DNA of 9,901 nucleotides from DASVXQ01 sp046727955 (GCA_046727955.1 JBKPDO010000083.1:1-9901); one strand, 5' to 3'; numbered from the stretch's first letter, positions 1 through 6,871 are shown. Notes: generated by a model not told the origin, from the letters alone. Numbers and translations: made by a program.

Positions 1-333
1 ACATAGCCCGTGGCTGTGCCGGGCGAACCGGCAGCCCGGCGCGGTGCAGGGCCGCAGCGGCGCGCGCCCGAGCAGCCCCGGGCTGGTGGTGCTGCGGAAC
101 TGCTCCAGGTCCGGCTTGCCCTGGCTGCGCCAGCGCAGGAAGTGCCCGACGCACAGGCCCCGGCTGCGCCGCGCCCGGTCGCAGCCGGCGACCCGGCAGG
201 CGCCGCCGCCAAGGATCGGGTCATCGGGCTGGGGAACCAGCATGTCGACGCGGAACTCTGGTCGGACCGCAGCCATGAGCTTGGCCAACCGCCCGGTACC
301 CTGTGGCGCTTCGACCACCTCGACAGGGGTCAC
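1..333 (-). CDS. Large tyrosine recombinase (TnpB-like), N-terminal part only, cut by window edge
   Basis: This is the N-terminal 111 codons of a gene that continues past the left edge, read from GTG at 333-331. Visible residues include a Cys/His cluster, C46-x4-C51-x9-C61-x2-H64 in the context CRVAGCDRARRSRGLCVGH, followed by a second cluster C96-x4-C101-x9-C111. Both look like small zinc-binding DNA-recognition modules. I associate this N-terminus with a large actinobacterial site-specific integrase that is the second gene of a three-gene Tn554-like module; that link is from memory of the family. The start overlaps the stop of the preceding recombinase gene in a GTGA overlap, which indicates translational coupling and supports the GTG start. 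The catalytic domain would lie outside the window. It is complementary to the 1926-3779 gene, which has the catalytic part but lacks this N-terminus. Confidence 0.72.
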   Translation of the reverse strand, partial: MTPVEVVEAPQGTGRLAKLMAAVRPEFRVDMLVPQPDDPILGGGACRVAGCDRARRSRGLCVGHFLRWRSQGKPDLEQFRSTTSPGLLGRAPLRPCTAPGCRFARHSHGLC

Positions 334-659
334 AGTCGGACCTCCCGGCCGGTGAGCCAGCCCGCCGCCTGCAGCACCCGGCGGGCGTCCTCCACCGTCA
401 GGTGGCCGTAGATGTCCATCGTGGTCGCCACCGAGGCGTGCCCGAGCAGCTCCTTCACGGTCTCCATGCCGGCGCCCTGGCGCAGCAGCCACGTCGCGTA
501 GGTGTGGCGAAACTGGTGCGGCTCGAAGCCGATCCCGGTGCGCCGGCGGAGCCGCCGCACCAGGTCGTAGACACTCGGGTAGGCAAGCGGGTGCCCGTAA
601 GGCTGGCCCCACAGGTTGACGAAGACGTAGTCGCTGTCGAGCGCGCCGTACTCGTGGTT
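330..659 (-). pseudogene. Tyrosine recombinase (TnpA-like), C-terminal catalytic fragment
   Basis: About 109 residues of a phage-integrase-type tyrosine recombinase are recognisable, from NHEYGALDSDYVFVNLWG to the TGA stop at 332-330. The second half of the active site is present: H48-Q-F-R51 (EPHQFRHTYATWLL), H74 in LLGHASVATT, and the nucleophile Y84 in MDIYGHLT. The box I arginine, the N-terminal SAM-like DNA-binding domain and any start codon are missing. The reading frame stays open upstream to 1229, but residues before about 659 do not look like a recombinase and lie antisense to the lipoprotein gene, so I end the homology at about 655-660. It is coupled by a 4-base overlap to the next recombinase gene at 333. 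In an intact module it would be the first of three genes. It is almost certainly inactive alone. Confidence 0.85.
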
Positions 660-873
660 TCTTTCCGCACTCGCCGTGTGCACAGGGACTCGTGTGGCGA
701 TTGGCCGGGGGGCTTCTCGAGCTGCGTTCGCTGCCGTTGCGGCAGGGTGTGTTGCATTACCGGACCCTGCCGAGTGACGAAGATCACAGCAGCCGGCATG
801 GTCGGGGGAACCCGCCGACGGTGCATGGTGTAGAAGAGATGCTGAGCACGGTCGGGGTGCAGGAGGACCACGG
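660..873. other. Junction and upstream region of the lipoprotein gene
   Basis: This stretch separates the truncated recombinase from the lipoprotein start. It carries no recognisable recombinase coding on the minus strand, so a rearrangement breakpoint lies near 655-660. At its right end AGGAGG (861-866) sits 7 bases before the ATG at 874, a near-ideal ribosome binding site. A promoter for the lipoprotein gene should be here, but I see no hexamer pair that I would defend. Confidence 0.5.
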
Positions 874-1416
874 ATGTGCGGGAGCGGGAACCGCGGGCGT
901 GGACTCGCCAGGTGCTGGGTGCTCGGGCTGTGCATGGTGCTGCTGGGCGCCTGCACCTCCGCTGGGCGCGCTCGGCCGCCCATCGGCACCACCCCGGCCA
1001 GCGGGACGGTCGCGGCGCCCACCACCATCACCGCCATGCCGATGGCGTGGCAGGGCTGCCGGCCGTCGTCCCCAGCGGCGCCGTGGGCCAAGGGCAACGG
1101 GCTGATCGAGGTGCACGGCACCGCCGCGCCAGGCGTGAGCCTGTGGGCGCTGGTGTTTGACCGGGTGCCGGTCCCCGTGGGCCAGCAGGTGAAGATCGCC
1201 TGGCGGATGACCGGCTCGGGGACGTTCACGGTGGCCGCCAGGGACGCCAGAGGGCCGGCGCGGCTGACCGATGCGCCGGGTCAGCATGGCAGCTCGACCT
1301 GGGACCGGCCCGGCGAGGAGTGGGGCACGGTGTGGGTGTTCCCACGGTCTGGCTGCTGGCACCTGCGCGCCACCCGCGGCACGGCCAGCGGCGACCTCTG
1401 GCTGGGGGCGCGCTAG
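874..1416 (+). CDS. Putative secreted lipoprotein, unknown function
   Basis: This 180-residue protein has a type II signal peptide: basic N-region (R7, R9, R13), hydrophobic stretch WVLGLCMVLL, and lipobox LLGAC with C27 as the expected lipidated cysteine, followed by a Ser/Thr/Pro-rich linker. It should be anchored on the outer face of the membrane. The mature part (about 60-180) is Gly/Trp-rich and looks like a small beta-sandwich, with GNGLIEVHGTAAPG, VPVGQQVKIAWRMTG and a C-terminal GCWHLRATRGTASGDLWL segment. I recall similar unnamed lipoproteins in Actinomycetota but cannot assign a function. The start is supported by AGGAGG 7 bases upstream. It lies opposite in direction to the broken recombinase modules on both sides and converges on the 1466-1924 gene. 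It may be cargo or host DNA trapped between two elements. Confidence 0.8.
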   Translation: MCGSGNRGRGLARCWVLGLCMVLLGACTSAGRARPPIGTTPASGTVAAPTTITAMPMAWQGCRPSSPAAPWAKGNGLIEVHGTAAPGVSLWALVFDRVPVPVGQQVKIAWRMTGSGTFTVAARDARGPARLTDAPGQHGSSTWDRPGEEWGTVWVFPRSGCWHLRATRGTASGDLWLGAR

Positions 1417-1438
1417 CCGCCCGCTGGTCAGCGGCGGG
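1417..1438. terminator. GC-rich dyad between convergent genes, possible bidirectional terminator
   Basis: Immediately after the lipoprotein stop lies an imperfect GC inverted repeat (CCGCCCGCTG, then GT, then CAGCGGCGGG). It sits in the 49-base gap between two convergent genes, where a shared terminator is expected. The pairing is imperfect, the central loop is tight and there is no T-tract, so this is a weak call. Confidence 0.3.
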
Positions 1439-1465
1439 TCGCCGGGCGCGGGCGTTGGTGGCATG

Positions 1466-1924
1466 TCAGCTGCAGGGTCCGATGGTGGCGGCCCGGCTGG
1501 CAAGCCGTGTGACCCGGCCGCTGCCACCGGCCGCGTCGCGCAGGCGGGTGATCTCGTCGTGTTGGGCGGCCAGGCGCGCCAGGGCCTGGGTGCGGAAGGC
1601 GGTGAGCTCGCCGATGGTGGCCTCGGCGCGGGCCAGCCGCTGCTTGAGCGCGGCGACCTCGCGGTTGAGGCGGGCGATCTGCGCATCCCGCGGGTCGGGG
1701 ATCGTGCCGGTCTGCTGGAGGGCCCCGAGGCGCTGCTCGAACTCGACCCGCAGGGCCGCGTAGGGGCGGGTGCCGTAGAAGGCGGTGCGGTCGACGCCGG
1801 CTTCCCGAGCGAGGGTCTTGATGTCGCAGCGGCCACCGGGCGGGAGCTCGCCGCGCAGCAGCCGGTCCATGACGGTGCGGATCTGCTGCTGGTTGGCGTG
1901 GCGCTGGGCGGCGCTGATGCGCAT
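1466..1924 (-). CDS. Small HTH/coiled-coil transposition accessory protein (DUF6262/TnpC-like)
   Basis: This protein has 152 residues. Residues about 33-52 (CDIKTLAREAGVDRTAFYGT) form a helix-turn-helix-like segment. Residues about 78-132 form a long Ala/Leu/Arg/Glu-rich coiled coil (for example RLNREVAALKQRLARAEATI). This architecture matches the family I know as DUF6262, found directly after large integrases in actinobacteria. By position and shape it parallels TnpC of Tn554, a small accessory protein affecting efficiency or orientation of transposition; that parallel is inferred. The ATG at 1924-1922 follows the TGA (1928-1926) of the upstream recombinase by 1 base, so translation is probably coupled, and I chose this start over longer readings inside the upstream gene for that reason. 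It appears intact. Confidence 0.8.
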   Translation of the reverse strand: MRISAAQRHANQQQIRTVMDRLLRGELPPGGRCDIKTLAREAGVDRTAFYGTRPYAALRVEFEQRLGALQQTGTIPDPRDAQIARLNREVAALKQRLARAEATIGELTAFRTQALARLAAQHDEITRLRDAAGGSGRVTRLASRAATIGPCS

Positions 1925-1925
1925 G

Positions 1926-3779
1926 TCAGGGCTGCTCGTGCTCGTGCTGGTGGCCGGTGGCGGCGTCGATCGCTGCCAGGACGCCCTGGGCGCGGTCGAG
2001 GTCGGCTTGCAGGCGTGCGCGCTCGGTCTTGCGGGTGGGTCCGAGACTGCCCAAGAACATCTTGGTCCGCTGGGCATGCTCGGCCCAGACTGGGCGGTGG
2101 CAGGGGTGGTGGGTGGCCTGCGGGCAGCGGGCGGAGTCGCACATCCCCGCCAGCGGCTTGGTCGCCGTCGGGGTGCCGGCGAGCTTGAGGCACAACGCCC
2201 GGGAGGGGTCGGTGAACCAGCAGTAGTTCGCGACCCCGAGGTGGAGCGTCTGGGCGCGTTTGGTCAGCAGGTTGAGGACCTCCCGGTCGCTGCGCTGCAC
2301 CTTGGGCGCGTCAGCGGTCGCCGACTCGAGCTTGGCGTCGACGCTGGCGAAGAACTCGGTGAGCTCGCGGGCGCCGGGCCCGGCGGGCCGGATGCCTTGC
2401 TGGTAGTTGCGGAACTCGGCCAGGATCAGCTCAAGGTTGCGCTGTTGTTCGTGCCGGTTGACCTCGGCCAGCAGCTCGGCCTGGGCACCGCCAGGGCGGG
2501 AACTGTAGCCCTCGGTGGTCGCGACAGTGAGATGCTTGAGATGCACCTTGGCAGCCAGCAGCCCACCGGGACGGTAGGCCAGCTCCAGCGCCAGGGCGCG
2601 CCGCAGCGCCCGCAGAGTGACTGGCTCCTCGGGGATCGGGGCGAGCCCGAGCCGCTGCCCGGCCGGGGAGTTGACCCAGGCCCGCAACGACCGGGAGCGG
2701 ACGCCGAAGGTGAACCGGCCAAACAACCCGGTGCCGGGTTCGGGGTGGTCCAGCAGCTGCTCGGCGAGCCCGACAGCGTGATAGACGGGCTCGATGACCA
2801 CCCACTCGTCCTGGACACCGCCCAGCGGCTGGCCCTTGATGAGCGTGCCGGCCAGTCGATAGCGGACCAGGCCGGGCGCGACCTCCTCAGGCGGCCGTCG
2901 GCAGCCCACCACCAGCTCCATCAGCTCGCCGGCGCGCATCCCGGAGATCGCGGCAACAACGATGATCGAGGCCGTGCACACTACTGCGGCCAGCGCACGG
3001 ACTTCCTCCTGGTGCAGCGGGAGCGTCCAGCGCACCTGCTCGTGGCGGTCCGCTCGAGGCACCTGCGCAGCGGCACGGCCCCATGGCTTCTCGAGCCCAA
3101 CCTTGGCCACGACGGCGTGAAGCAGCTCGCGTAGCGGCGGGATCCACTGTGAGCGGAACTGGGTGGCACCGGCGGCCTGGGCAAGGGCGTCGAGGTTCAC
3201 CCGCAGCAGGGGATCCTGCCGCTGCCAGCCTGCAGCCAGCCGCGCATGGGTGAACCGCTCGGGCAGCAGCGGCAGCGGATCACCGCGGTCCACGTGCTGG
3301 TTCAACACCGCGGTAAGCTGCCGGGCCGTGATCCGCCTGCGGGCAGCGAGCCGGGATCGAGCCTGCGCCCCCTCCGCCTCGCGCACGCGACCGGTCAGGT
3401 CAACCACGTGGGGACCAAGGGTGCCGGTCAGGTAGAGCGCTGCGGCCAGCATCGGCTGCAGGAGGTCCTGGCCCACCGGCAGAGTCTTGTTCTCCGCCCG
3501 GCCAGAGCGCATCCCAGCCACAGCCGACGGCGAGGCGCCCGACCATGGCCGCAGGTCCGCACGGACCTGATCGACAGTGAACAACTCCCGGTAGCTCACG
3601 AGATCGACGATGATCGCCGCAACGCCCCGACGGACCGACGAGCTGCGCTCGCCGATCACCGCGCCACGCTCGTCATGGACCTGCCGCCGGTGGGCCAGGT
3701 AGGCTTCGCAGTCGTCCTCGCTGACCTCCTGCAGGCTGGTGACCCCGCGTGCCGTGAGCCAGTTCAGCCTGAAGGGCAC
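1926..3779 (-). CDS. Large tyrosine recombinase (TnpB-like), 5'-truncated
   Basis: The reading frame codes for 617 residues from GTG 3779, open only to 3791 upstream. Active-site features of a tyrosine recombinase are visible: box I Arg R282 in AISGMRAGELMEL, a box II region TLRALRRALALELAYRPGG (R390/R393, with no His at the usual HxxR position), H416 in VHLKHLTVATTEGY and the nucleophile Y425. After the catalytic domain comes a Cys/His-rich tail (C520, C530, C547, C552, H557, H558, C560, H561) containing CDSARCPQATHHPCHRPVW, typical in my recollection of this large integrase family. The N-terminal zinc-like module seen in the 1-333 gene is absent, so the 5' end was lost where the IS remnant now abuts. 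No internal frameshift is apparent. It probably acted with partner recombinases to excise and insert an element; activity now is doubtful. Confidence 0.85.
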   Translation of the reverse strand: MPFRLNWLTARGVTSLQEVSEDDCEAYLAHRRQVHDERGAVIGERSSSVRRGVAAIIVDLVSYRELFTVDQVRADLRPWSGASPSAVAGMRSGRAENKTLPVGQDLLQPMLAAALYLTGTLGPHVVDLTGRVREAEGAQARSRLAARRRITARQLTAVLNQHVDRGDPLPLLPERFTHARLAAGWQRQDPLLRVNLDALAQAAGATQFRSQWIPPLRELLHAVVAKVGLEKPWGRAAAQVPRADRHEQVRWTLPLHQEEVRALAAVVCTASIIVVAAISGMRAGELMELVVGCRRPPEEVAPGLVRYRLAGTLIKGQPLGGVQDEWVVIEPVYHAVGLAEQLLDHPEPGTGLFGRFTFGVRSRSLRAWVNSPAGQRLGLAPIPEEPVTLRALRRALALELAYRPGGLLAAKVHLKHLTVATTEGYSSRPGGAQAELLAEVNRHEQQRNLELILAEFRNYQQGIRPAGPGARELTEFFASVDAKLESATADAPKVQRSDREVLNLLTKRAQTLHLGVANYCWFTDPSRALCLKLAGTPTATKPLAGMCDSARCPQATHHPCHRPVWAEHAQRTKMFLGSLGPTRKTERARLQADLDRAQGVLAAIDAATGHQHEHEQP

Positions 3780-3787
3780 GGAAACTC

Positions 3788-4270
3788 GCGATTAGGGCTT
3801 CGTGCCGCCAGTTCGTACTCATGGATGAGCCCGCCCAGGATGTCGCGCCTCCGCACGCCTCGAGGAGTGCTGGCCGGAGCGGGAGGATCCGACGGCGGGT
3901 CGGGCACCCGGAGGTCGAGCCCACGGTGCGGGCGCCTGCTGTTGTAGTGAACCCCCGTACTCACGAAGCACCCGCTGGAGGTGGCGGCGACCAACACGAG
4001 CGTCCAGTCGAGGCACTCGCGCCTTCAGGTCCTCGCCCAGCGCTCGGCGAAGGCGTTCGCCTGCGGGGCTCGAAAACGGGGTCAGCACGACGCGAACGCG
4101 GTCGGCCGCGAAGACGGCGTCGAAGCTCCTGGGATACTTGGAGTCGCGATCGCGGATCAGGAACCGGAACGGCCCACGCTCGGACAGGTCGAAGGAGAGG
4201 TTCCGGGCCTGTTGGGTGACCCACGCCGTATCGGGACGCTTGGTCGCTGCGGCCACATGGACGCACCTGG
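3788..4270 (-). pseudogene. Decayed DDE (rve) transposase fragment of an IS
   Basis: This is the C-terminal half of an integrase-core transposase related to the one at 8587-9667. Reading from about 4270: VHVAAATKRPDTAW, TQQARNLSFDL, then PFRFLIRDRDSKYPRSFDAV, where the first D of RDRD is the second catalytic Asp. A frameshift at a T-run follows (TTTTCGAGCCCC). The next frame gives APQANAFAERWART with the catalytic Glu, then an in-frame TGA, then RRECLDWTLVL. Two compensating shifts bracket RRHLQRVLREY, after which HYNSRRPHRGLDL and RRRDILGGLIHEYELAA end the family homology near 3795. The first catalytic Asp, the N-terminal HTH and both IS ends are missing. Its left side abuts the truncated recombinase gene and its right side lies 50 bases from the reductase stop. 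The boundaries are estimates. Confidence 0.85.
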
Positions 4271-4320
4271 TGCTGCATCGGCATCCTTTCGTGCATGTCC
4301 GAATGAGGAGCGGTCGTGGC

Positions 4321-5580
4321 TCACCGGGCCACAGTGCCGCTCGGGCCGGCGGTGACCGGCAGGCGGCGAAGATCGACGGACTCGTCCGCCAAGAGCCTCG
4401 GCTCGACCCTGGCACGCTTCTCGATCAGGCCCCGTGCCGCGCGGACCTCCCTTGGCCGGTTCATGCTCGCGGCGGCCACCAGCCGTCCGTCACGCAGCCA
4501 CAAGAAGGTCGCGCTGCGGCTTGCGGGATCACCGCGGGTGACGACGTAGTCGCTCGGCTCAGGCCAGCCGAACAGCTGCAGCTTGACGTCGTACTGATCA
4601 GACCAGAAGTAGGGGACGCCGTCGTCGGTGCTTGGCAGGCCGGCCATCGTCCTGCCGACCGCCGCGCCCTGATAGAGCGCGTTGTTCCAGTGCTCGATGC
4701 GCACTCGCGGGGTGGGGCAGTGCACATGCGGACGGCTGGCGACGTCGCCGGCGGCGAACAGCCATGGCCGGCTCGTGCGCCCGTGCTGGTCGACGATGAC
4801 ACCGTCATCCGCCACCACGCCAGCCGTTGCCGCCAGGCCGGTCTCTGGCCGGACACCGATACCGACCACGACGGTCGCCGCCGGGATCGTCCGCCCGTCG
4901 GCCAGCTCGACCGCCCCGACCACGCCGCCGGCTCCCCGAAATGCCGTGACCGCGCTGTCCAGCAGCAGGCGGACACCGTGCTCGCGGTGCACCGCCGCAA
5001 AGACCGATCCGAGCAGGGGACCGACCGCCCGCAGCAGCGGCTGGCGCAAGGCTTCCACCACGGTCACGTCGCGGCCAAGCTCACGTGCGACCGCGGCCAC
5101 CTCCAGCCCGATGAAGCCGGCACCGACGACCACCACAGGAGCCGGCGAGCGCAGACGGCGCCCGAGCTCGCGGGCGTCATCCGCAGTACGCAAGTAGCAG
5201 ATGCCCTCCAGGTCGCCGCCTGGAATCCTGAGCCGTCGCGGGCTCGCGCCGGTGGCGAGCAGCACACTGTCGGCTGGCAGGGCCTCGCCGTCGTCGAGCA
5301 GGACCGTGCCGGCGGACGGGTCGATGGCTCGTGCCCGAAGGCCCAACCGCAGCTCGACCTGGTTGGAGCGGAGCTGGTCGGCGGGAACGATCGGCCTGAG
5401 CGCGGACTCCACGTCGTCGACGTCGATCAGCTTCTTCGACAGGGGCGGCCGCTCGTAGGGAGGGTGCCGTTCCGCGCCGACGACCACGACCTCGCCGGTG
5501 AACCCGGCCTGGCGCGAGGCCATCGCGGCGCTGACGCCGGCCGCGCTCGCACCGATGATGACGTGTCGTCCGGTCCTCAT
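4321..5580 (-). CDS. FAD-dependent NAD(P)H:ferredoxin/rubredoxin-type reductase
   Basis: This complete 419-residue flavoprotein of the class I oxidoreductase (pyridine nucleotide-disulfide-like) fold should pass electrons from NAD(P)H through FAD to a small ferredoxin that feeds a P450 or Rieske oxygenase. Motifs: N-terminal FAD site HVIIGASAAGVSAA (10-15, a GxSxxG variant), conserved PYERPPLSK (41-49), LLATGASPRRL (108-117), the NAD-binding VVVGAGFIGLEVA (151-161) and the second FAD motif LFAAGDVA (275-281). The C-terminal Reductase_C-type domain includes PYFWSDQYDVKLQLFG (323-338). The length is normal for the family. No ferredoxin, P450 or dioxygenase gene lies in the window, so the partner is unknown. 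The ATG at 5580 has only a weak GGA upstream. The VOC gene lies 143 bases upstream on the same strand beyond a strong hairpin. Confidence 0.93.
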   Translation of the reverse strand: MRTGRHVIIGASAAGVSAAMASRQAGFTGEVVVVGAERHPPYERPPLSKKLIDVDDVESALRPIVPADQLRSNQVELRLGLRARAIDPSAGTVLLDDGEALPADSVLLATGASPRRLRIPGGDLEGICYLRTADDARELGRRLRSPAPVVVVGAGFIGLEVAAVARELGRDVTVVEALRQPLLRAVGPLLGSVFAAVHREHGVRLLLDSAVTAFRGAGGVVGAVELADGRTIPAATVVVGIGVRPETGLAATAGVVADDGVIVDQHGRTSRPWLFAAGDVASRPHVHCPTPRVRIEHWNNALYQGAAVGRTMAGLPSTDDGVPYFWSDQYDVKLQLFGWPEPSDYVVTRGDPASRSATFLWLRDGRLVAAASMNRPREVRAARGLIEKRARVEPRLLADESVDLRRLPVTAGPSGTVAR

Positions 5581-5606
5581 CGAGTCCAGGGCTTGGGCTG
5601 GAGGCT

Positions 5607-5634
5607 GGAGGCCCGCACAGTCACGCGGGCCTCC
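5607..5634 (-). terminator. Perfect 10-bp hairpin, likely terminator or attenuator
   Basis: GGAGGCCCGC (5607-5616), an 8-base loop ACAGTCAC, then GCGGGCCTCC (5625-5634): ten uninterrupted pairs, nine of them... G/C except one A/T. It lies between the VOC gene and the reductase gene, both on the minus strand, 27 bases before the reductase ATG. There is no T-tract, which is common for terminators in GC-rich actinobacteria. It could end VOC transcription or act as a leader hairpin controlling the reductase. Confidence 0.6.
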
Positions 5635-5640
5635 GCGCTT

Positions 5641-5651
5641 GCATGGTATGC
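5641..5651. promoter_or_regulatory. Short dyad GCAT-GGT-ATGC upstream of the reductase
   Basis: A small inverted repeat GCATGGTATGC lies just upstream of the strong hairpin and 61 bases from the reductase start. It is short enough to arise by chance. It would be an operator only if a promoter lies here, which I cannot show. Confidence 0.15.
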
Positions 5652-5656
5652 GGCCT

Positions 5657-6124
5657 TCACGCTAGCACCGCCCAGCCTCCAAGGCAGGCGGAGGAGAGGC
5701 TCAGCGCATGACGGCGCTCAACGTCATCGTGGCGGTGGGGGACGCTCGATCTCCTGGGCGAGCTCCACCACGAACCCGTCGGGTCGAGAAGGTGGAGCGT
5801 CCGGTGACCCCAGCGGCGGTCGAGTGGGCCGCGGAGGATCTGGGCACCGGCCGCCCGGAGCCTGGCCGCCTCGCCATCGACGTCCTCGACAAGAAAGGCG
5901 ATCTCGCCACCCGGCCCGCCGGCACGCGCGTCCCGCCCAATGAGCTCCGGCAGCTTCGCGCGCTCAAACAGCCCGAACTTCGCCCCCTCCGTGACGAACT
6001 CGGCGTAGCCGTGCTCTCGGAGCCTGAGGTGCAGGCCGATCAGCTCGCGGTAGAAGGCGATCGAGCGATCCAGGTCCTGCACGTAGAGGATCACGTAGTC
6101 CACACGCGCAATCACCGCAATCAC
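5657..6124 (-). CDS. VOC/glyoxalase-fold protein with C-terminal frameshift
   Basis: The protein belongs to the vicinal oxygen chelate superfamily (glyoxalase, bleomycin resistance, extradiol dioxygenase). Visible parts are an N-terminal beta-alpha unit VDYVILYVQDLDRSIAFYR, GEIAFLVEDVDGEAARLRAAG, and the C-terminal GHRTLHLLDPTG. The frame as sequenced then reads SWWSSPRRSS and runs to a stop at 5657. One base added in the C-run 5775-5777 restores FVVELAQEIERPPPPR and a stop at 5724-5726, giving a normal 133-residue protein. The conserved metal-ligand Glu of the VVEL strand lies in the lost segment. The usual first-strand His is Tyr here, so it may be a non-canonical member. I chose GTG 6124 because GGGAGGGAGG lies just upstream. 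The substrate is unknown; linkage to the reductase is suggestive only. Confidence 0.82.
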   Translation of the reverse strand: MIAVIARVDYVILYVQDLDRSIAFYRELIGLHLRLREHGYAEFVTEGAKFGLFERAKLPELIGRDARAGGPGGEIAFLVEDVDGEAARLRAAGAQILRGPLDRRWGHRTLHLLDPTGSWWSSPRRSSVPHRHDDVERRHALSLSSACLGGWAVLA

Positions 6125-6596
6125 AAGGCCTCCCTCCCCGACGCTGGCGCTCTCCACAGCAGCACTGCGCCTGCCCTGGAGCCCGATGTCAGGCAGTTCC
6201 GAGACTCATGTGGACCCGTCTCGGCCGGGAAGGCACGTTCAAAACGAAGCCGCGGGAAGCGGATCACGGCGAGCTTGTTGGCGTTCCGATCAGGAGCGCC
6301 GAGCAGCGCCTCGCGCTGAAGTCCCGGATGAGCGCCCAGTCCGGCACTGTTGCGTTCGCGGTGACCGCCTTCGAGCAGCGAGACTGGCGCGATGAGAACT
6401 CGCCGCCCTCGTTCCGCTCCGGTCCCGCGGTCCGCCTTCGCCGGCTTCCGGTTCCCGCCCGACATCTCCGCGAAGGTCGCGGCTTCAGCATGCCCGAGTC
6501 GCCGCAACGCAACAGCGCCCGGCGGTATCCTCCCAGACGACATCCGCCGAGCGGCCAGCGCTGGACCGCTCGTCCAGGACAGGAAGGACCCGCGCC
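6125..6596. other. Region without a supported gene
   Basis: This 472-base stretch separates the minus-strand VOC gene from the plus-strand small gene. Several overlapping reading frames cross it on both strands, but none has a recognisable motif, a ribosome site or a clear start. It should hold divergent promoters for the two genes: CTGACA occurs on the minus strand near 6190, but without a convincing -10 partner. The composition and short broken frames would fit decayed coding DNA. Confidence 0.4.
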
Positions 6597-6871
6597 GTGG
6601 GGACGACCAACAGGCCAAGCCCGTGGGCCGACGTGCTGCTGTCAGACCAAGAGGCGCTACAGATCATCGCCGTGCTCGCCGATGTCCACGACGGCCACGA
6701 TGTCCACGACGCGGTCGGGGCCGCTTGGTCGCTGCTCGGCAACCGGCTGGCCGCGCAGGCAGATGTCGCCGATCCTCGCCCGAGGACCTCGCCAGCCTCT
6801 GGGATCGCCTGGTGAACAGGGCCCGCCCATGGGCCGACCTCGGGCACCGGCCACCCCTCAACCAGGGTTAG
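6597..6871 (+). pseudogene. Small hypothetical gene, one frameshift
   Basis: GTG at 6597 is preceded at 8 bases by AGGAAGGA (6581-6588), a good ribosome site. The first frame reads SPWADVLLSDQEALQIIAV and then AAWSLLGNRLAAQADVADP, an acidic, helical small protein, and stops at 6815 if unshifted. Inserting one base near 6772-6780 (in GATCCTCGCCCG) continues as SPEDLASLWDRLVNRARPW and ADLGHRPPLNQG to TAG at 6869-6871, about 91 residues in total. The two halves fit together in composition and helical character, which suggests one gene with a single-base deletion. I do not recognise the family. It is followed 205 bases later by the HTH-repeat gene on the same strand. It may be a real short gene, a pseudogene, or an intact gene with a sequencing error. 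Confidence 0.5.
6680..6711 (+). repeat. Two copies of a 14-base direct repeat inside the small gene
   Basis: CGATGTCCACGACG occurs at 6680-6693 and again at 6698-6711, offset by 18 bases, so it preserves the frame. It encodes a His/Asp-rich run ADVHDGHDVHDA. It may reflect a short in-frame duplication. Confidence 0.7.

Noticed and set aside
806..834. GGAAC followed by GTGTAG as an ECF-type promoter for the lipoprotein gene
   Set aside because: The -10 part does not match well and such short matches are common in GC-rich DNA.
660..1229. N-terminal extension of the recombinase frame
   Set aside because: The frame is open but its residues show no recombinase features and are antisense to the lipoprotein gene, so it is a chance extension past the breakpoint.
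784..2193. 469-codon open frame on the minus strand
   Set aside because: It crosses the tnpC-like gene in another frame and the antisense of the lipoprotein gene; its Arg/Pro/Ser composition is typical of a shadow frame.
1785..3134. 449-codon open frame on the plus strand
   Set aside because: It is antisense to the large recombinase, whose catalytic residues and Cys/His tail are recognisable.
4138..5943. 601-codon open frame on the plus strand
   Set aside because: It lies antisense to the reductase and VOC genes, which have clear motifs; it has no domain of its own and is a GC-bias shadow.
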